Part shown: in pieces, positions 49,033-57,675 of the stretch
Position numbering within the stretch: the first letter of the stretch is position 1
Layout of the letters: each line of letters opens with the position of its first letter
Assembly (NCBI RefSeq): GCF_000017245.1
Contig: NC_009655.1
Location: forward strand, 1,488,001 to 1,552,000
From: Actinobacillus succinogenes 130Z
GTDB lineage: Bacteria > Pseudomonadota > Gammaproteobacteria > Enterobacterales > Pasteurellaceae
Length of the DNA stretch: 64,000 nucleotides
Direction: 5' to 3'
The notes under the pieces: model-generated
The model's input: only the letters and a program-made list of their open reading frames with translations
What the model was told of the DNA's origin: nothing
Database searches by the model: none
Made by a program: the position numbers and the translations under genes

Positions 49033-51645
49033 ATGCAAGCGAAAGCCAAATACCGCAAAGATTATAAAACCCCGGATTTTACCGCAACGGATATTTTTCT
49101 TGATTTTCAACTTGACCCGCAGCATACCGTGGTCACCGCCAAAACCCAATTCCAACGTCTGAATTCCGAAAGTACGACATTACGCTTAGACGGTCACAGC
49201 TTCCAATTTGCTTCAATTAAATTTAACGGTAGCGATTTTTCCGCTTACAAACAGGACGGAGAAAGTCTCACGCTGACATTGCCCGAGGAAAGTGCGGACA
49301 ATTTCGAGCTTGAAATTGTGACGATTCTGGTACCGGCCGAAAATACCTCATTACAGGGGCTGTATCAATCGGGCGAGGGGATTTGTACGCAATGTGAAGC
49401 GGAAGGGTTTCGCCAGATTACTTATTCATTAGACCGCCCGGATGTATTGGCGCGTTATCATGTGAAAATCACTGCCGACAAAACCCGTTATCCGTTCCTG
49501 CTTTCAAACGGGAACCGTATTGCAAGCGGTGAATCGGATAATGACAAACATTGGGTGGAATGGCAGGATCCGTTCCCGAAACCGAGTTATTTATTTGCGT
49601 TGGTCGCCGGTGATTTTGATCTGTTGCAAGATGAATTCACCACTCGTAGCGGTCGGAAAGTGGCACTGGAACTGTATGTCGATCGCGGCAATTTAAATCG
49701 CGCCGATTGGGCCATGCAAAGTCTGAAGAAAGCCATGAAATGGGATGAAGAGCGTTTCGGTTTGGAATACGATCTGGATATTTACATGATTGTGGCGGTG
49801 GATTTCTTCAATATGGGGGCGATGGAAAATAAAGGTTTGAACGTATTCAATTCCAAATATGTATTGGCCAACGCACAAACTGCGACGGACGAAGATTATT
49901 TGGCGATCGAATCGGTGATCGGACATGAATATTTCCATAACTGGACCGGTAATCGCGTCACTTGCCGGGATTGGTTCCAATTAAGTCTGAAAGAAGGATT
50001 GACCGTATTCCGCGATCAGGAGTTTTCATCGGATACCGGTTCCCGGGCGGTGAATCGCATTAATAACGTAAAATTCCTGCGTACCGCGCAGTTTGCCGAA
50101 GATGCCAGCCCGATGTCTCATCCGATTCGTCCGGAAAAAGTATTGGAAATGAATAACTTTTATACTATGACCGTTTATGAAAAAGGCGCGGAAGTTATTC
50201 GTATGATGCATACCTTACTGGGCGAAAAACGTTTCCAGCAAGGTATGCAGCTTTATATTGCGGAAAACGACGGTAAAGCCGCCACCTGCGAAGATTTTGT
50301 TTCTGCCATGGAACGAGCCTCCGGTGTGGATTTAACGCAATTTCGTCGTTGGTATAGCCAATCCGGCACGCCGAAATTAACGGTTTCCGACAGCTATGAT
50401 GAGAAAAAACACAGTTATCAGCTTATTGTTTCTCAGCTGACGCCACCGACGGCAGATCAAATGGATAAGGTGAATTTACATATTCCATTGAAAATTGCCT
50501 TATATGATAAAAACGGCATTCCGATTAGCTTACTAAACAACGGTGAAGTCGTGAGTAATGTGTTGAACGTAACGCAAAAAGATCAGGTATTTGAATTCCA
50601 TTCCGTCAGCTCGCGTCCCGTGCCTGCGTTATTATGCGACTTTTCTGCGCCGGTAAAACTGGATTATCATTACAGCACGGAACAACTGATTATTTTATTG
50701 AAATTTGCGCAGAACGAATTTGTACGCTGGGATGCGATGCAAATGTTATTCGCAGCAGAATTACGCCGTAATTTAACAGCCTGGCAGCAAAGCGAAGAAC
50801 TCACATTTTCTGCGGAAATTTTGACCGCACTTTCCCACGTACTGGCGAATTATAAAGAAAATGTAGAACTTACGACCTTGCTTTTGACGTTACCGAAAGA
50901 AACGGAATTTGCCGAATTATTTAAAACCATTGATCCGGACGGCATTGCTACCGTGCGCGATTTTATGCAACGTACTATTGCGGAAAATTTACGTGCTCAG
51001 TTGCTTGAAACCTATAATGCCATTCTTCCGCAAGAGTATCGCATCGATATTCAAGATATTGCATTACGCGGGTTAAAAAATATTTGTCTGCAATATTTAG
51101 CCTTCTGTGAAACGGGCAATTTAATTGTCAACAAACATTATCTGCATGCGGATAATATGACGGATATGCTGGCGGCATTAACGGCGGCAACTAAAGCCCA
51201 ACTCGGTTGTCGTGAAAATCTGTTGCGTGATTTTGAAGAAAAATGGCAACATGACGGACTGGTTATGGATAAATGGTTTACTTTACAGGCAACCCGTCCG
51301 GACAGTAATGTGTTGGAATTGGTACAGCATTTGATGATGCATCCGAGTTTCAATTTCAATAATCCGAATCGTCTACGGGCCTTAGTGGCAAGTTTTACCA
51401 ACCAAAATCCGAAAGCGTTTCATGCGACGAACGGTTCGGGGTATCGCTTCTTAACCGATATTCTGATTAAATTAAACGAAACCAATCCGCAGGTTGCCGC
51501 TCGTTTAGTGGAACCGTTAATCCGTTTCAGCCGCTATGACAGTCAACGTCAAACCCTAATGAAGCGTGCATTGGAGCGCTTAAACGAAGTGGAAAATTTG
51601 TCCAAAGATTTATACGAAAAAATTGATAAAGCGTTAAACGCCTGA
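49033..51645 (+). CDS. pepN: Aminopeptidase N
   Basis: Zinc M1 aminopeptidase that finishes cytoplasmic peptide degradation. The 870 residues equal E. coli PepN's length. Visible: the exopeptidase motif VDFFNMGAMENKGLNVFNSKYVLA, the zinc motif VIGHEYFHNWTGNRVTCRDWFQLSLKEGLTVFRDQEF (HEXXH plus the downstream Glu), and the catalytic Tyr region YTMTVYEKGAEVIRM. The start MQAKAKYRKDYKTPDF matches the family N-terminus. A CGGAATG lies upstream as a weak ribosome site. Confidence 0.98.
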   Translation: MQAKAKYRKDYKTPDFTATDIFLDFQLDPQHTVVTAKTQFQRLNSESTTLRLDGHSFQFASIKFNGSDFSAYKQDGESLTLTLPEESADNFELEIVTILVPAENTSLQGLYQSGEGICTQCEAEGFRQITYSLDRPDVLARYHVKITADKTRYPFLLSNGNRIASGESDNDKHWVEWQDPFPKPSYLFALVAGDFDLLQDEFTTRSGRKVALELYVDRGNLNRADWAMQSLKKAMKWDEERFGLEYDLDIYMIVAVDFFNMGAMENKGLNVFNSKYVLANAQTATDEDYLAIESVIGHEYFHNWTGNRVTCRDWFQLSLKEGLTVFRDQEFSSDTGSRAVNRINNVKFLRTAQFAEDASPMSHPIRPEKVLEMNNFYTMTVYEKGAEVIRMMHTLLGEKRFQQGMQLYIAENDGKAATCEDFVSAMERASGVDLTQFRRWYSQSGTPKLTVSDSYDEKKHSYQLIVSQLTPPTADQMDKVNLHIPLKIALYDKNGIPISLLNNGEVVSNVLNVTQKDQVFEFHSVSSRPVPALLCDFSAPVKLDYHYSTEQLIILLKFAQNEFVRWDAMQMLFAAELRRNLTAWQQSEELTFSAEILTALSHVLANYKENVELTTLLLTLPKETEFAELFKTIDPDGIATVRDFMQRTIAENLRAQLLETYNAILPQEYRIDIQDIALRGLKNICLQYLAFCETGNLIVNKHYLHADNMTDMLAALTAATKAQLGCRENLLRDFEEKWQHDGLVMDKWFTLQATRPDSNVLELVQHLMMHPSFNFNNPNRLRALVASFTNQNPKAFHATNGSGYRFLTDILIKLNETNPQVAARLVEPLIRFSRYDSQRQTLMKRALERLNEVENLSKDLYEKIDKALNA

Positions 51646-51698
51646 TTGAAGAAGAATAATATTGTTAACCGTAAACAGAGAATCTTAGAGAACACAAG

Positions 51699-52721
51699 AT
51701 GTTATACCCGCTTATCCGAAAAGGTATTTTTGCGTTAGAACCCGAAACTGCCCACAACTTGGCGATTAAAGCGCTGCATATTGCAGGTAATCCGTGGTTA
51801 AATCGTGCATTAAAAGCGTTACTCGGTTGCCCGCAAGGTACGGAAAAAACCGTGATGGGCATAAAATTTAAGAATCCTATCGGATTAGCGGCCGGTGCGG
51901 ATAAAAACGGTGAAGCCATTGACGGTTTCGGTGCAATGGGATTCGGTTTTATCGAAGTGGGTACCGTTACGCCATTGGCTCAGGACGGGAATGCCAAACC
52001 GCGCCAATTCCGAATTGTGGAAGCGGAGGGGATTATCAACCGCAACGGTTTTAACAATTACGGTATCGATCACCTTATCGAAAATGTCAACAAATCCCAT
52101 TATGACGGTACACTGGGGATTAATATCGGTAAAAATAAAATTACCCCTATCGAACAGGGCAAGGACGATTATATTTTCTGCCTGAATAAAGCGTACAATT
52201 ATGCGCATTATATTACGGTGAATATTTCGTCACCGAATACGCCGGACTTACGTACGTTGCAATATGGTGACGCATTGGATGACTTACTGAAAAGTATTAA
52301 AGAACGGCAAAAAATTCTGGCGGAACAATATAACAAATATGTGCCTATCGCATTGAAAATTGCGCCGGATCTGACTGAAGCCGAATTGGTGCAAATTGCC
52401 GACACGGTACGCCGTCATCAAATGGACGGCGTTATCGCGACTAATACTACAATTTCCCGCGACACCGTGCAGGGGATGAAAAATGCGGCGGAAATAGGCG
52501 GATTAAGCGGTAAGCCGTTACAGCATAAAAGTACGGAAATCATTCGTCGTTTACATCGGGAGCTGAAGGGCGATATTCCGATTATCGGTAGCGGCGGCAT
52601 CGACGGTGTGCAAAACGCACAGGAAAAAATCGCCGCCGGTGCCGAATTATTACAGATTTATTCCGGGCTGATTTACCACGGTCCGGCATTAGTCAAAACT
52701 TTGGTGCAAACCATAAAATAG
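51699..52721 (+). CDS. pyrD: Dihydroorotate dehydrogenase (quinone), class 2
   Basis: Membrane-associated flavoenzyme of pyrimidine synthesis that passes electrons to quinone. The 340-residue protein has the class 2 N-terminal helix ([26 protein letters not shown]), [53 protein letters not shown] with the catalytic Ser, and [29 protein letters not shown]. Position after pepN is the same as in E. coli. Confidence 0.97.
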   Translation: MLYPLIRKGIFALEPETAHNLAIKALHIAGNPWLNRALKALLGCPQGTEKTVMGIKFKNPIGLAAGADKNGEAIDGFGAMGFGFIEVGTVTPLAQDGNAKPRQFRIVEAEGIINRNGFNNYGIDHLIENVNKSHYDGTLGINIGKNKITPIEQGKDDYIFCLNKAYNYAHYITVNISSPNTPDLRTLQYGDALDDLLKSIKERQKILAEQYNKYVPIALKIAPDLTEAELVQIADTVRRHQMDGVIATNTTISRDTVQGMKNAAEIGGLSGKPLQHKSTEIIRRLHRELKGDIPIIGSGGIDGVQNAQEKIAAGAELLQIYSGLIYHGPALVKTLVQTIK

Positions 52722-52737
52722 CATTCGCCTTAAAGCG

Positions 52738-52767
52738 AAAAGTGCGGTCAAATTTCACCGCACTTTT
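52738..52767. terminator. Uptake-word terminator after pyrD
   Basis: AAAAGTGCGGT (52738-52748) pairs perfectly with ACCGCACTTTT (52757-52767) around an 8-base loop. Confidence 0.8.
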
Positions 52768-52804
52768 CTGCTATGAACCATCTTATATTGCAAATTTCCC
52801 TAAT

Positions 52805-53637
52805 ATGACAGATAAAATTTACGATCTTCACACCCATAGTACGGCTTCGGACGGAATATTAACACCGACGGAATTGATTCAACGGGCAGCCGAACAACAG
52901 GTTAAGGTGTTAGCGTTGACGGATCACGACAGCATTTCAGGCTTGGCGGAAGTGAGAATTGCATCAAAAGCCGCAGGGATTCGGTTAATTAATGGGGTAG
53001 AGGTGTCAACGGAATGGGAAAACCGCGGTATTCATATTGTAGGGCTGGGATTCGATGAAACTCATCAAAATTTGACCGCACTTTTGCAACAACAGAGAGA
53101 AATACGTCATCAACGCGCGTTGGAAATCGGTTCGAAATTGGAAAAAATCGGTATTTCTAATGCCTTTGAGGGGGCCGAAAAACTCGCAAACGGCGAAGTT
53201 ACCCGAGCTCATTTTGCCCGTTATTTGGTGCAAATCGGTGAAGTAAAGAACGAAACTCAGGCATTTAAAAAATATCTTGCTCAAGGCAAGCCTTGCTTTG
53301 TAAAATCCGGTTGGACGAGCATTCCGCAAGCTATTGAAGTCATTCATCAAGCGGGGGGGGGTTAGCCGTGTTGGCACATCCGTTACGTTATACCATGACT
53401 AATCGCTGGTTACGCCGTTTAATTGACGAATTCAAACAATGGGGTGGCGACGGCATTGAAATATCCGGCTGCGGGCAAACGCCGGATCAGCGCCATTTAG
53501 TCGCCCGTTGGGCAAATGAATTCGGCTTGTTAGGTTCTGTGGGATCGGATTTTCATTTTCCCTGCGGCTGGATTGAAATCGGCAAATCCTTGTTCTTACC
53601 TGAAAATGTCACTCCAATCTGGACGGAATTGGACTAA
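52805..53637 (+). pseudogene. rnm: RNase AM / YciV-type PHP-domain exonuclease, broken by a +2 frameshift in a G9 tract
   Basis: PHP-fold 5'-3' exonuclease that matures rRNA 5' ends and degrades nucleotides such as pAp. The first part (MTDKIYDLHTHSTASDGILTP, LALTDHDSISGL, GVEVSTEWENRGIHIVGL) reads from 52805 and stops after HQAGGG at the TAG following nine Gs (53353-53361). The rest (LAVLAHPLRYT, GIEISGC, GSDFHFP) continues two bases out of phase to 53637. With seven or ten Gs the frame would be open and give about 276 residues, near E. coli's 293. All metal-binding motifs are present across the two parts, so loss is recent, reversible, or a sequencing error. Confidence 0.88.
53353..53361 (+). 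repeat. Poly-G tract (G9) at the frameshift point
   Basis: Nine consecutive Gs inside the rnm coding region, at the codons for the conserved Ala-Gly-Gly. Seven or ten Gs restore the frame. Such tracts slip during replication and are also hard to sequence. Confidence 0.95.
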
Positions 53638-53663
53638 AAAAGCAGATAAATGATCTGCTTTTA
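53638..53663. terminator. Bidirectional terminator between rnm and ydjA
   Basis: AAAAGCAGAT (53638-53647) pairs with ATCTGCTTTT (53653-53662), AAATG loop. Confidence 0.85.
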
Positions 53664-53675
53664 TTTGCAGAGCAT

Positions 53676-54227
53676 TTAAAGATAACGCACGAATTTTTCC
53701 GGGTTAACGGTTTTGGGTTCCTTATCAGGTTGGCTTGTTGCCGTACCCAACATAATTAATGCCACCACTTTATCATGAGGTGCGCATTCAAAGGCTTGGC
53801 GTAGCGCGGAACCCTCCACCCATTTTCCCGTTATCCAGACATTATCAAAGCCTAAATTTTGTGCCGCTAACTGAATGCTGTAAGTGGCACAACCTGCGGT
53901 TAACATCTGTTCCCAGTCCGGTACTTTTTCGATAGTCTTATCGATTTTCGCTACAACTGCAATAACCATCGGCTGTCCGCAAATTTTTTCCGCTTTCGCC
54001 GTTTGTTTTTTGTCTAAATTTAACTCTTGCGCCGCTGCTTTTAATAGCACTTCAAGTCGTTTCAGTCCTTCGCCTTCAATGACAATAAAACGGTAAGGTT
54101 GCAGTTTACCATGATCCGGCGCTCGGCAGGCCGCCTGAAATATTTGCGCTAATTGTTCGGTATTCGGCGCAGGATGTGTCAGTTTTTTATTAGAGCGACG
54201 GTATAACAATAATTCTAAAGTATCCAT
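53676..54227 (-). CDS. YdjA-type nitroreductase family flavoprotein
   Basis: An FMN-dependent reductase of the nitroreductase fold; natural substrate unknown. The 183 residues equal E. coli YdjA. LLLYRRSNKKLTHPAPNTEQL (FMN phosphate-binding RRS), ACRAPDHGKLQPYRFIVIEGEG, VPDWEQMLTAGCATYSIQLAAQNLGFDNVWITG and LGTATS follow the YdjA pattern. AGGAATAG precedes the ATG. The 261 bases between it and dapD hold an uptake word near 54245 and otherwise only A/T-rich sequence with no gene that I can support. Confidence 0.92.
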   Translation of the reverse strand: MDTLELLLYRRSNKKLTHPAPNTEQLAQIFQAACRAPDHGKLQPYRFIVIEGEGLKRLEVLLKAAAQELNLDKKQTAKAEKICGQPMVIAVVAKIDKTIEKVPDWEQMLTAGCATYSIQLAAQNLGFDNVWITGKWVEGSALRQAFECAPHDKVVALIMLGTATSQPDKEPKTVNPEKFVRYL

Positions 54228-54488
54228 TTTTATCTATTCCTATAAGTGCGGTTAAAAATCAGGTATTTTGTACATTATAAATTTGTTATTTTCAAGTTCG
54301 GTAGCAATAGAGGAGTGTGTTATTTTTTAATCTGCTGTTCGGTGAAGAAATACACAACCAGAAAAGTGGTAATGTCATAATGTTTTATATAGAACCGAGC
54401 GAATGTCAGAAGATAGAAAACAGATGAGTTTTGCTGAAAATATGGTAACATTATCGGCGAATTTTCATTAACTTTTATAGGAAATATT

Positions 54489-55316
54489 ATGTCAAACTTA
54501 CAAGCAGTCATTGAAGAAGCGTTTGAACGCCGTGCCGATATCACGCCTAAAACGGTAGATGCCGCTACAAGAGCAGCTATTGAAGAAGTGATCGAAGGAT
54601 TAGACAGCGGTAAATTCCGTGTAGCCGAAAAAATCGACGGTGAATGGGTTACGCATCAATGGCTGAAAAAAGCCGTTTTATTATCATTTCGTATCAATGA
54701 AAACGAGATTATTGACGGTGCCGAAACCAAATATTATGACAAAGTAGCATTGAAATTCGCCGATTATAGCGAAGAGCGTTTTGCACAAGAGGGTTTCCGT
54801 GTTGTGCCTTCGGCTACTGTCCGTAAAGGTGCATATATTTCAAAAAATACGGTTTTAATGCCTTCTTACGTTAATATCGGTGCTTATGTAGGTGAAGGCA
54901 CTATGGTAGATACTTGGGCGACCGTAGGTTCATGCGCCCAAATCGGTAAAAACGTTCACTTATCCGGCGGCGTCGGTATCGGCGGTGTACTGGAACCGTT
55001 ACAAGCTAATCCGACAATTATCGGGGATAATTGCTTTATCGGCGCCCGTTCTGAAGTCGTTGAAGGTGTTATAGTTGAGGATGGTTGTGTTATTTCAATG
55101 GGCGTATTCATCGGTCAATCTACTAAAATTTATGATCGCGAAACCGGTGAAATCCATTATGGGCGTGTACCTGCCGGTTCTGTCGTCGTTTCCGGCAGCC
55201 TTCCGTCAAAAGACGGCAAATACAGTCTGTATTGCGCTGTAATTGTAAAAAAAGTGGATGCTAAAACGCTGGGTAAAGTAGGGATTAACGAATTATTACG
55301 TTCTATTGAAGAATAA
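54489..55316 (+). CDS. dapD: Tetrahydrodipicolinate N-succinyltransferase
   Basis: Succinyl-CoA-dependent step of lysine and meso-diaminopimelate synthesis. The 275-residue protein has the N-terminal helical domain and the left-handed beta-helix of hexapeptide repeats ([50 protein letters not shown]). The conserved [10 protein letters not shown] and [15 protein letters not shown] follow. TAGGAAATATT precedes the ATG. It stands alone and is followed by a strong terminator. Confidence 0.98.
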   Translation: MSNLQAVIEEAFERRADITPKTVDAATRAAIEEVIEGLDSGKFRVAEKIDGEWVTHQWLKKAVLLSFRINENEIIDGAETKYYDKVALKFADYSEERFAQEGFRVVPSATVRKGAYISKNTVLMPSYVNIGAYVGEGTMVDTWATVGSCAQIGKNVHLSGGVGIGGVLEPLQANPTIIGDNCFIGARSEVVEGVIVEDGCVISMGVFIGQSTKIYDRETGEIHYGRVPAGSVVVSGSLPSKDGKYSLYCAVIVKKVDAKTLGKVGINELLRSIEE

Positions 55317-55338
55317 TTAATTCCCACTCCGGCCAAGA

Positions 55339-55373
55339 AAAACGGCGTAAATGCGAACTTTGCGCCGTTTTTT
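55339..55373 (+). terminator. Terminator after dapD
   Basis: AAAACGGCG (55339-55347) pairs with CGCCGTTTT (55363-55371), with TAAA/TTTG pairing further in; TTTTTT follows. Confidence 0.85.
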
Positions 55374-55456
55374 ATAGTCTAATGTTATGAATAGACTGAT
55401 TACGACGAAATAATGAAATAAAAATTTTGTTATATTTCAGTCAGTTATATTCAATA

Positions 55457-55465
55457 TGCTACAAT
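55457..55465 (+). promoter_or_regulatory. Extended -10 promoter of the repeat lipoprotein gene
   Basis: TGC-TACAAT, 51 bases before the start codon, is an extended -10 element. The -35 region (TTCAGT, 55436-55441) is weak. Confidence 0.45.
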
Positions 55466-55515
55466 GTCGAAATACTTATATCAGCAGATATAATCACTTA
55501 AAATTAGGGGAAACA

Positions 55516-55977
55516 ATGAAAAAATCATTATTAGCAACATTAGTATTGGGGTCTTTATTTGCAGTAACCGCTTGTGATCAAGCAAATGATAACGCTACGG
55601 AAGTTAAAGATGAAGCGGCTCAAACAAGCCAAGACATGAACCAGGGGATGGCGGATTCCAAAGATGCTATGTCTGAAAAAGCCGGTGAAATGAAAGACGC
55701 TGCAATGGATAAAGCTAATGAAATGAAAGACGCTGCAATGGATAAAGCTAATGAAATGAAAGACGCCGCGGTAGAAAAAGCTAACGAGATGAAAGACTCG
55801 GCAGTAGAAAAAGCCGGTGAAATGAAGGATGCCGCAATGGATAAAGCTGCAGAAATGAAAGATGCGGCAGAATCTAAAGCTACTGAAATGCGTGAAACAG
55901 CTTCAGATAAAATGAATAAAGCGGCTGACGCCGTTTCTGAGCAAAGCGAAGAAGTTAAAGATACCATGTCTAAATAG
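55516..55977 (+). CDS. Lipoprotein with 11-residue helical repeats (LEA-like)
   Basis: I start at 55516 (GGGGAAACA upstream); the longer frame from 55456 overlaps the promoter. MKKSLLATLVLGSLFAVTAC is a lipoprotein signal with the Cys at 20. After an acidic linker come seven 11-residue units of the type EMKDAAMDKAN, encoded by 33-base tandem repeats; the pattern predicts one long amphipathic helix like those of LEA and apolipoprotein-type proteins. The chain (153 aa) ends with SEQSEEVKDTMSK. No enzyme motif. Possible roles are envelope or desiccation/osmotic protection or a periplasmic spacer, all inference. Base use is like the surroundings. Confidence 0.85.
   Translation: MKKSLLATLVLGSLFAVTACDQANDNATEVKDEAAQTSQDMNQGMADSKDAMSEKAGEMKDAAMDKANEMKDAAMDKANEMKDAAVEKANEMKDSAVEKAGEMKDAAMDKAAEMKDAAESKATEMRETASDKMNKAADAVSEQSEEVKDTMSK
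55687..55917 (+). repeat. Seven tandem 33-bp coding repeats
   Basis: Units start at 55687, 55720, 55753, 55786, 55819, 55852 and 55885, each beginning GARATG. Units 1 and 2 are identical; the rest diverge at third positions and a few codons. The in-frame period allows copy number to change without breaking the gene. Confidence 0.9.
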
Positions 55978-56007
55978 ACTAAATAATTTGCTTTTTTCTT
56001 TGCAACG

Positions 56008-56043
56008 AATCCCAAGTAATTATAGAATTCTTGGGATTTTTTA
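56008..56043 (+). terminator. Terminator after the repeat lipoprotein gene
   Basis: AATCCCAAG (56008-56016) pairs with CTTGGGATT (56030-56038), then TTTTATTTTT. Confidence 0.8.
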
Positions 56044-56060
56044 TTTTTCAGGGACAGTAT

Positions 56061-56330
56061 ATGTTGTGCGCGATTTATAAAAGTAAAAAGAAAGACGGAA
56101 TGTATTTATATATAGAAAAACGTGATGATTTTTCCGTTTTACCGGATTCATTACGTGAAGCTTTCGGAATACCGGTATTCGTTATGTTGTTTAATTTGGT
56201 CGGTAAAAAAACACTTATCAATACGGACAACCGGGAAGTCATGGAACAAATTAAACAAAACGGTTTTTACCTGCAAATGCCCAAAAAAGATGATTGGTTA
56301 TTTACCATCGAAAAGTCATGTGATCTGTAA
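56061..56330 (+). CDS. ycgL: YcgL domain protein
   Basis: A small conserved protein of unknown biochemical function. I start at 56061 ([28 protein letters not shown]), with CAGGGACAG upstream; this matches the E. coli YcgL core ([24 protein letters not shown]). The 89-residue protein ends soon after [10 protein letters not shown], without the C-terminal tail seen in E. coli. A strong terminator follows, and the Mu-like element inserts 24 bases beyond that. Confidence 0.9.
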   Translation: MLCAIYKSKKKDGMYLYIEKRDDFSVLPDSLREAFGIPVFVMLFNLVGKKTLINTDNREVMEQIKQNGFYLQMPKKDDWLFTIEKSCDL

Positions 56331-56348
56331 AAATAATTTTACTGAAAT

Positions 56349-56372
56349 AAGCACCGAAAGGTGCTTTTTTTG
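56349..56372 (+). terminator. Terminator after ycgL
   Basis: AAGCACC (56349-56355), GAAA tetraloop, GGTGCTT (56360-56366), then T-run. Confidence 0.9.
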
Positions 56373-56395
56373 TGTCAGATAATTTTATACCTGGA

Positions 56396-56468
56396 TGTAG
56401 CGTGGCGGAATTATTTGCATAAAACGGCGGAATTATTTGCATAGGTACATTAAAAAATCCATGCAAAT
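56396..56468. repeat. Right-end-type transposase binding sites (tandem 22-bp)
   Basis: An 18-bp word (GGCGGAATTATTTGCATA) occurs at 56404-56421 and again at 56426-56443, a 22-bp period, like the abutting R1 and R2 sites of Mu. A third, inverted core (ATGCAAAT) lies at 56461-56468. Confidence 0.8.
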
Positions 56469-56518
56469 AAAATTGAATTTTAACGCCTCTTTAAAACTCA
56501 TTTAAAGGGGCATTTTTT

Positions 56519-57361
56519 TCAGAATTTAAACACCAAATTATCCTCATATTGACCTGAATAGCTTGCGGATGCATTAACCGCTATGCGGTGGCAATTATCG
56601 AATGAGCGCCAGTTATCTGCCTTACTATCAATCATATAATCAATAAATCGAATAAACTCGCTTTTGGTTGAACTGAAAAATATATACGGAGGCTTTGTGA
56701 GATTGATTAATTTTAAAAAATCGATTAAATCAAAATAAGTCGCTTGTTTATAACTATCTTGTCGAGTACATAAGTACGGCGGATCCAGTATTAACAACAC
56801 CTTATCTTTGCCAGCGAATCGAGGTATAAGCGAATCGAAGGATTCGTTGGTTACCGTTATACCCTCAAGATAACCGTCTGCTTCGGGATAATCACTCTTT
56901 CGTATACAATGCCAAAAATCACGGTTGAATAACTCCGTAAAATTCCCTACTTGTTGCCCGCTAAACAATAGCCAAGATGATAGACAGTTAAGGTCTTTAT
57001 ATCCATCGAAATTTTGAATTACGTGGATAACATCCGATTTTAACGCTTTGGATAAACGCTTATTTTTAGGTGCGGCGTTGTCAACTAAAGCATATAAATC
57101 TGCGCGTAGCCGATTAATATCCCCGATGTGTTGCAATCGTTCCGAATATCCGTCAAAGTCATTATAGATAACTGTCGCAGCGGATTTTGTGTTTCTGGCA
57201 GTATGGCTCAATAAACCAGATCCGCCAAATACATCCACAATAGTCCAGCCATCACCATTATTGGCTATATGCTGATTTAAGATTTTTCTGAAGTGTTGTA
57301 GGAACATCCGTTTTTGACCTACAAAAGGTAACGGAGCTTGATTGAATTGTTTGCTTGCCAT
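56519..57361 (-). CDS. Phage D12-class DNA adenine methyltransferase, in the mom position
   Basis: N6-adenine methyltransferase. The 280-residue protein has the SAM/DNA motif APLPFVGQKRMFL (FxGxK, about 10-22), VDVFGGSGLLSH and the catalytic DPPY in LLILDPPYLCTRQ. It follows com, where phage Mu has the unrelated DNA-modification gene mom, so its likely role is to protect phage DNA from host restriction. Target sequence cannot be read off. AGAGGATCTTAT precedes the ATG. It appears intact and is 123 bases from the element's right end. Confidence 0.88.
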   Translation of the reverse strand: MASKQFNQAPLPFVGQKRMFLQHFRKILNQHIANNGDGWTIVDVFGGSGLLSHTARNTKSAATVIYNDFDGYSERLQHIGDINRLRADLYALVDNAAPKNKRLSKALKSDVIHVIQNFDGYKDLNCLSSWLLFSGQQVGNFTELFNRDFWHCIRKSDYPEADGYLEGITVTNESFDSLIPRFAGKDKVLLILDPPYLCTRQDSYKQATYFDLIDFLKLINLTKPPYIFFSSTKSEFIRFIDYMIDSKADNWRSFDNCHRIAVNASASYSGQYEDNLVFKF

Positions 57362-57417
57362 ATAAGATCCTCTTTATGGCACTCCGATACTCTAGGTACT
57401 CCGGCACTCGCAAACAT

Positions 57418-57534
57418 TTAGTATTTATTAATTGTCTTACAACGTACACATTTTATTTCTAAAAATTGTACGTTTTTAGTTCTTGCTAATAATTTATTGC
57501 AACATTTGCAACGAATCTCTTTTAATCCTTGCAT
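57418..57534 (-). CDS. com: Com-like zinc-finger translational regulator
   Basis: In Mu, Com binds the com-mom message and allows mom translation. This 38-residue version reads MQGLKEIRCKCCNKLLARTKN and ends IKCVRCKTINKY: two CxxC pairs, close to Mu Com's IRCKNCNKLL and IRCPRCK. I start at 57534, where AAGGGA lies 7-12 bases upstream; an in-frame ATG at 57627 would add residues unlike Com, probably the tail of a lost phage gene. The 56-base com-methyltransferase gap holds repeated CGGAGT-type words that could form the regulated structure. Confidence 0.8.
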   Translation of the reverse strand: MQGLKEIRCKCCNKLLARTKNVQFLEIKCVRCKTINKY

Positions 57535-57675
57535 ATAGTATCCCTTTTGCGGTTTTGATATAATCCGCCTGCCGAGCTCGGTAGGCGGCATATAGCTATA
57601 TGCAGGTCGTATCTGCGTAGCTGGCATTATTGGTGTTCCCGCACCGATAATGTCGCCGTCTTTATTTGGTAATGT

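Noticed and set aside
54228..54488. Possible small gene between ydjA and dapD
   Set aside because: The only frame (minus strand, 54320-54544) runs into dapD, lacks a ribosome site and has no recognisable sequence.
55687..55917. Regular 33-bp repeats as a possible CRISPR array
   Set aside because: The repeats abut without spacers, are in frame and encode a helical protein; no cas genes are near.
55620..56015. 131-codon minus-strand reading frame opposite the repeat lipoprotein
   Set aside because: It is the mirror of the 33-bp repeats, has no ribosome site, and the plus-strand frame has a signal peptide and lipobox.
56404..56443. Repeated 18-bp word as a small satellite or CRISPR-like repeat
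   Set aside because: The 22-bp period, position and match to the opposite end identify it as a Mu-type transposase binding region.
57535..57627. N-terminal extension of Com from the ATG at 57627
   Set aside because: The extra residues do not resemble Com, and AAGGGA is well placed only for 57534; probably the tail of a deleted phage gene.
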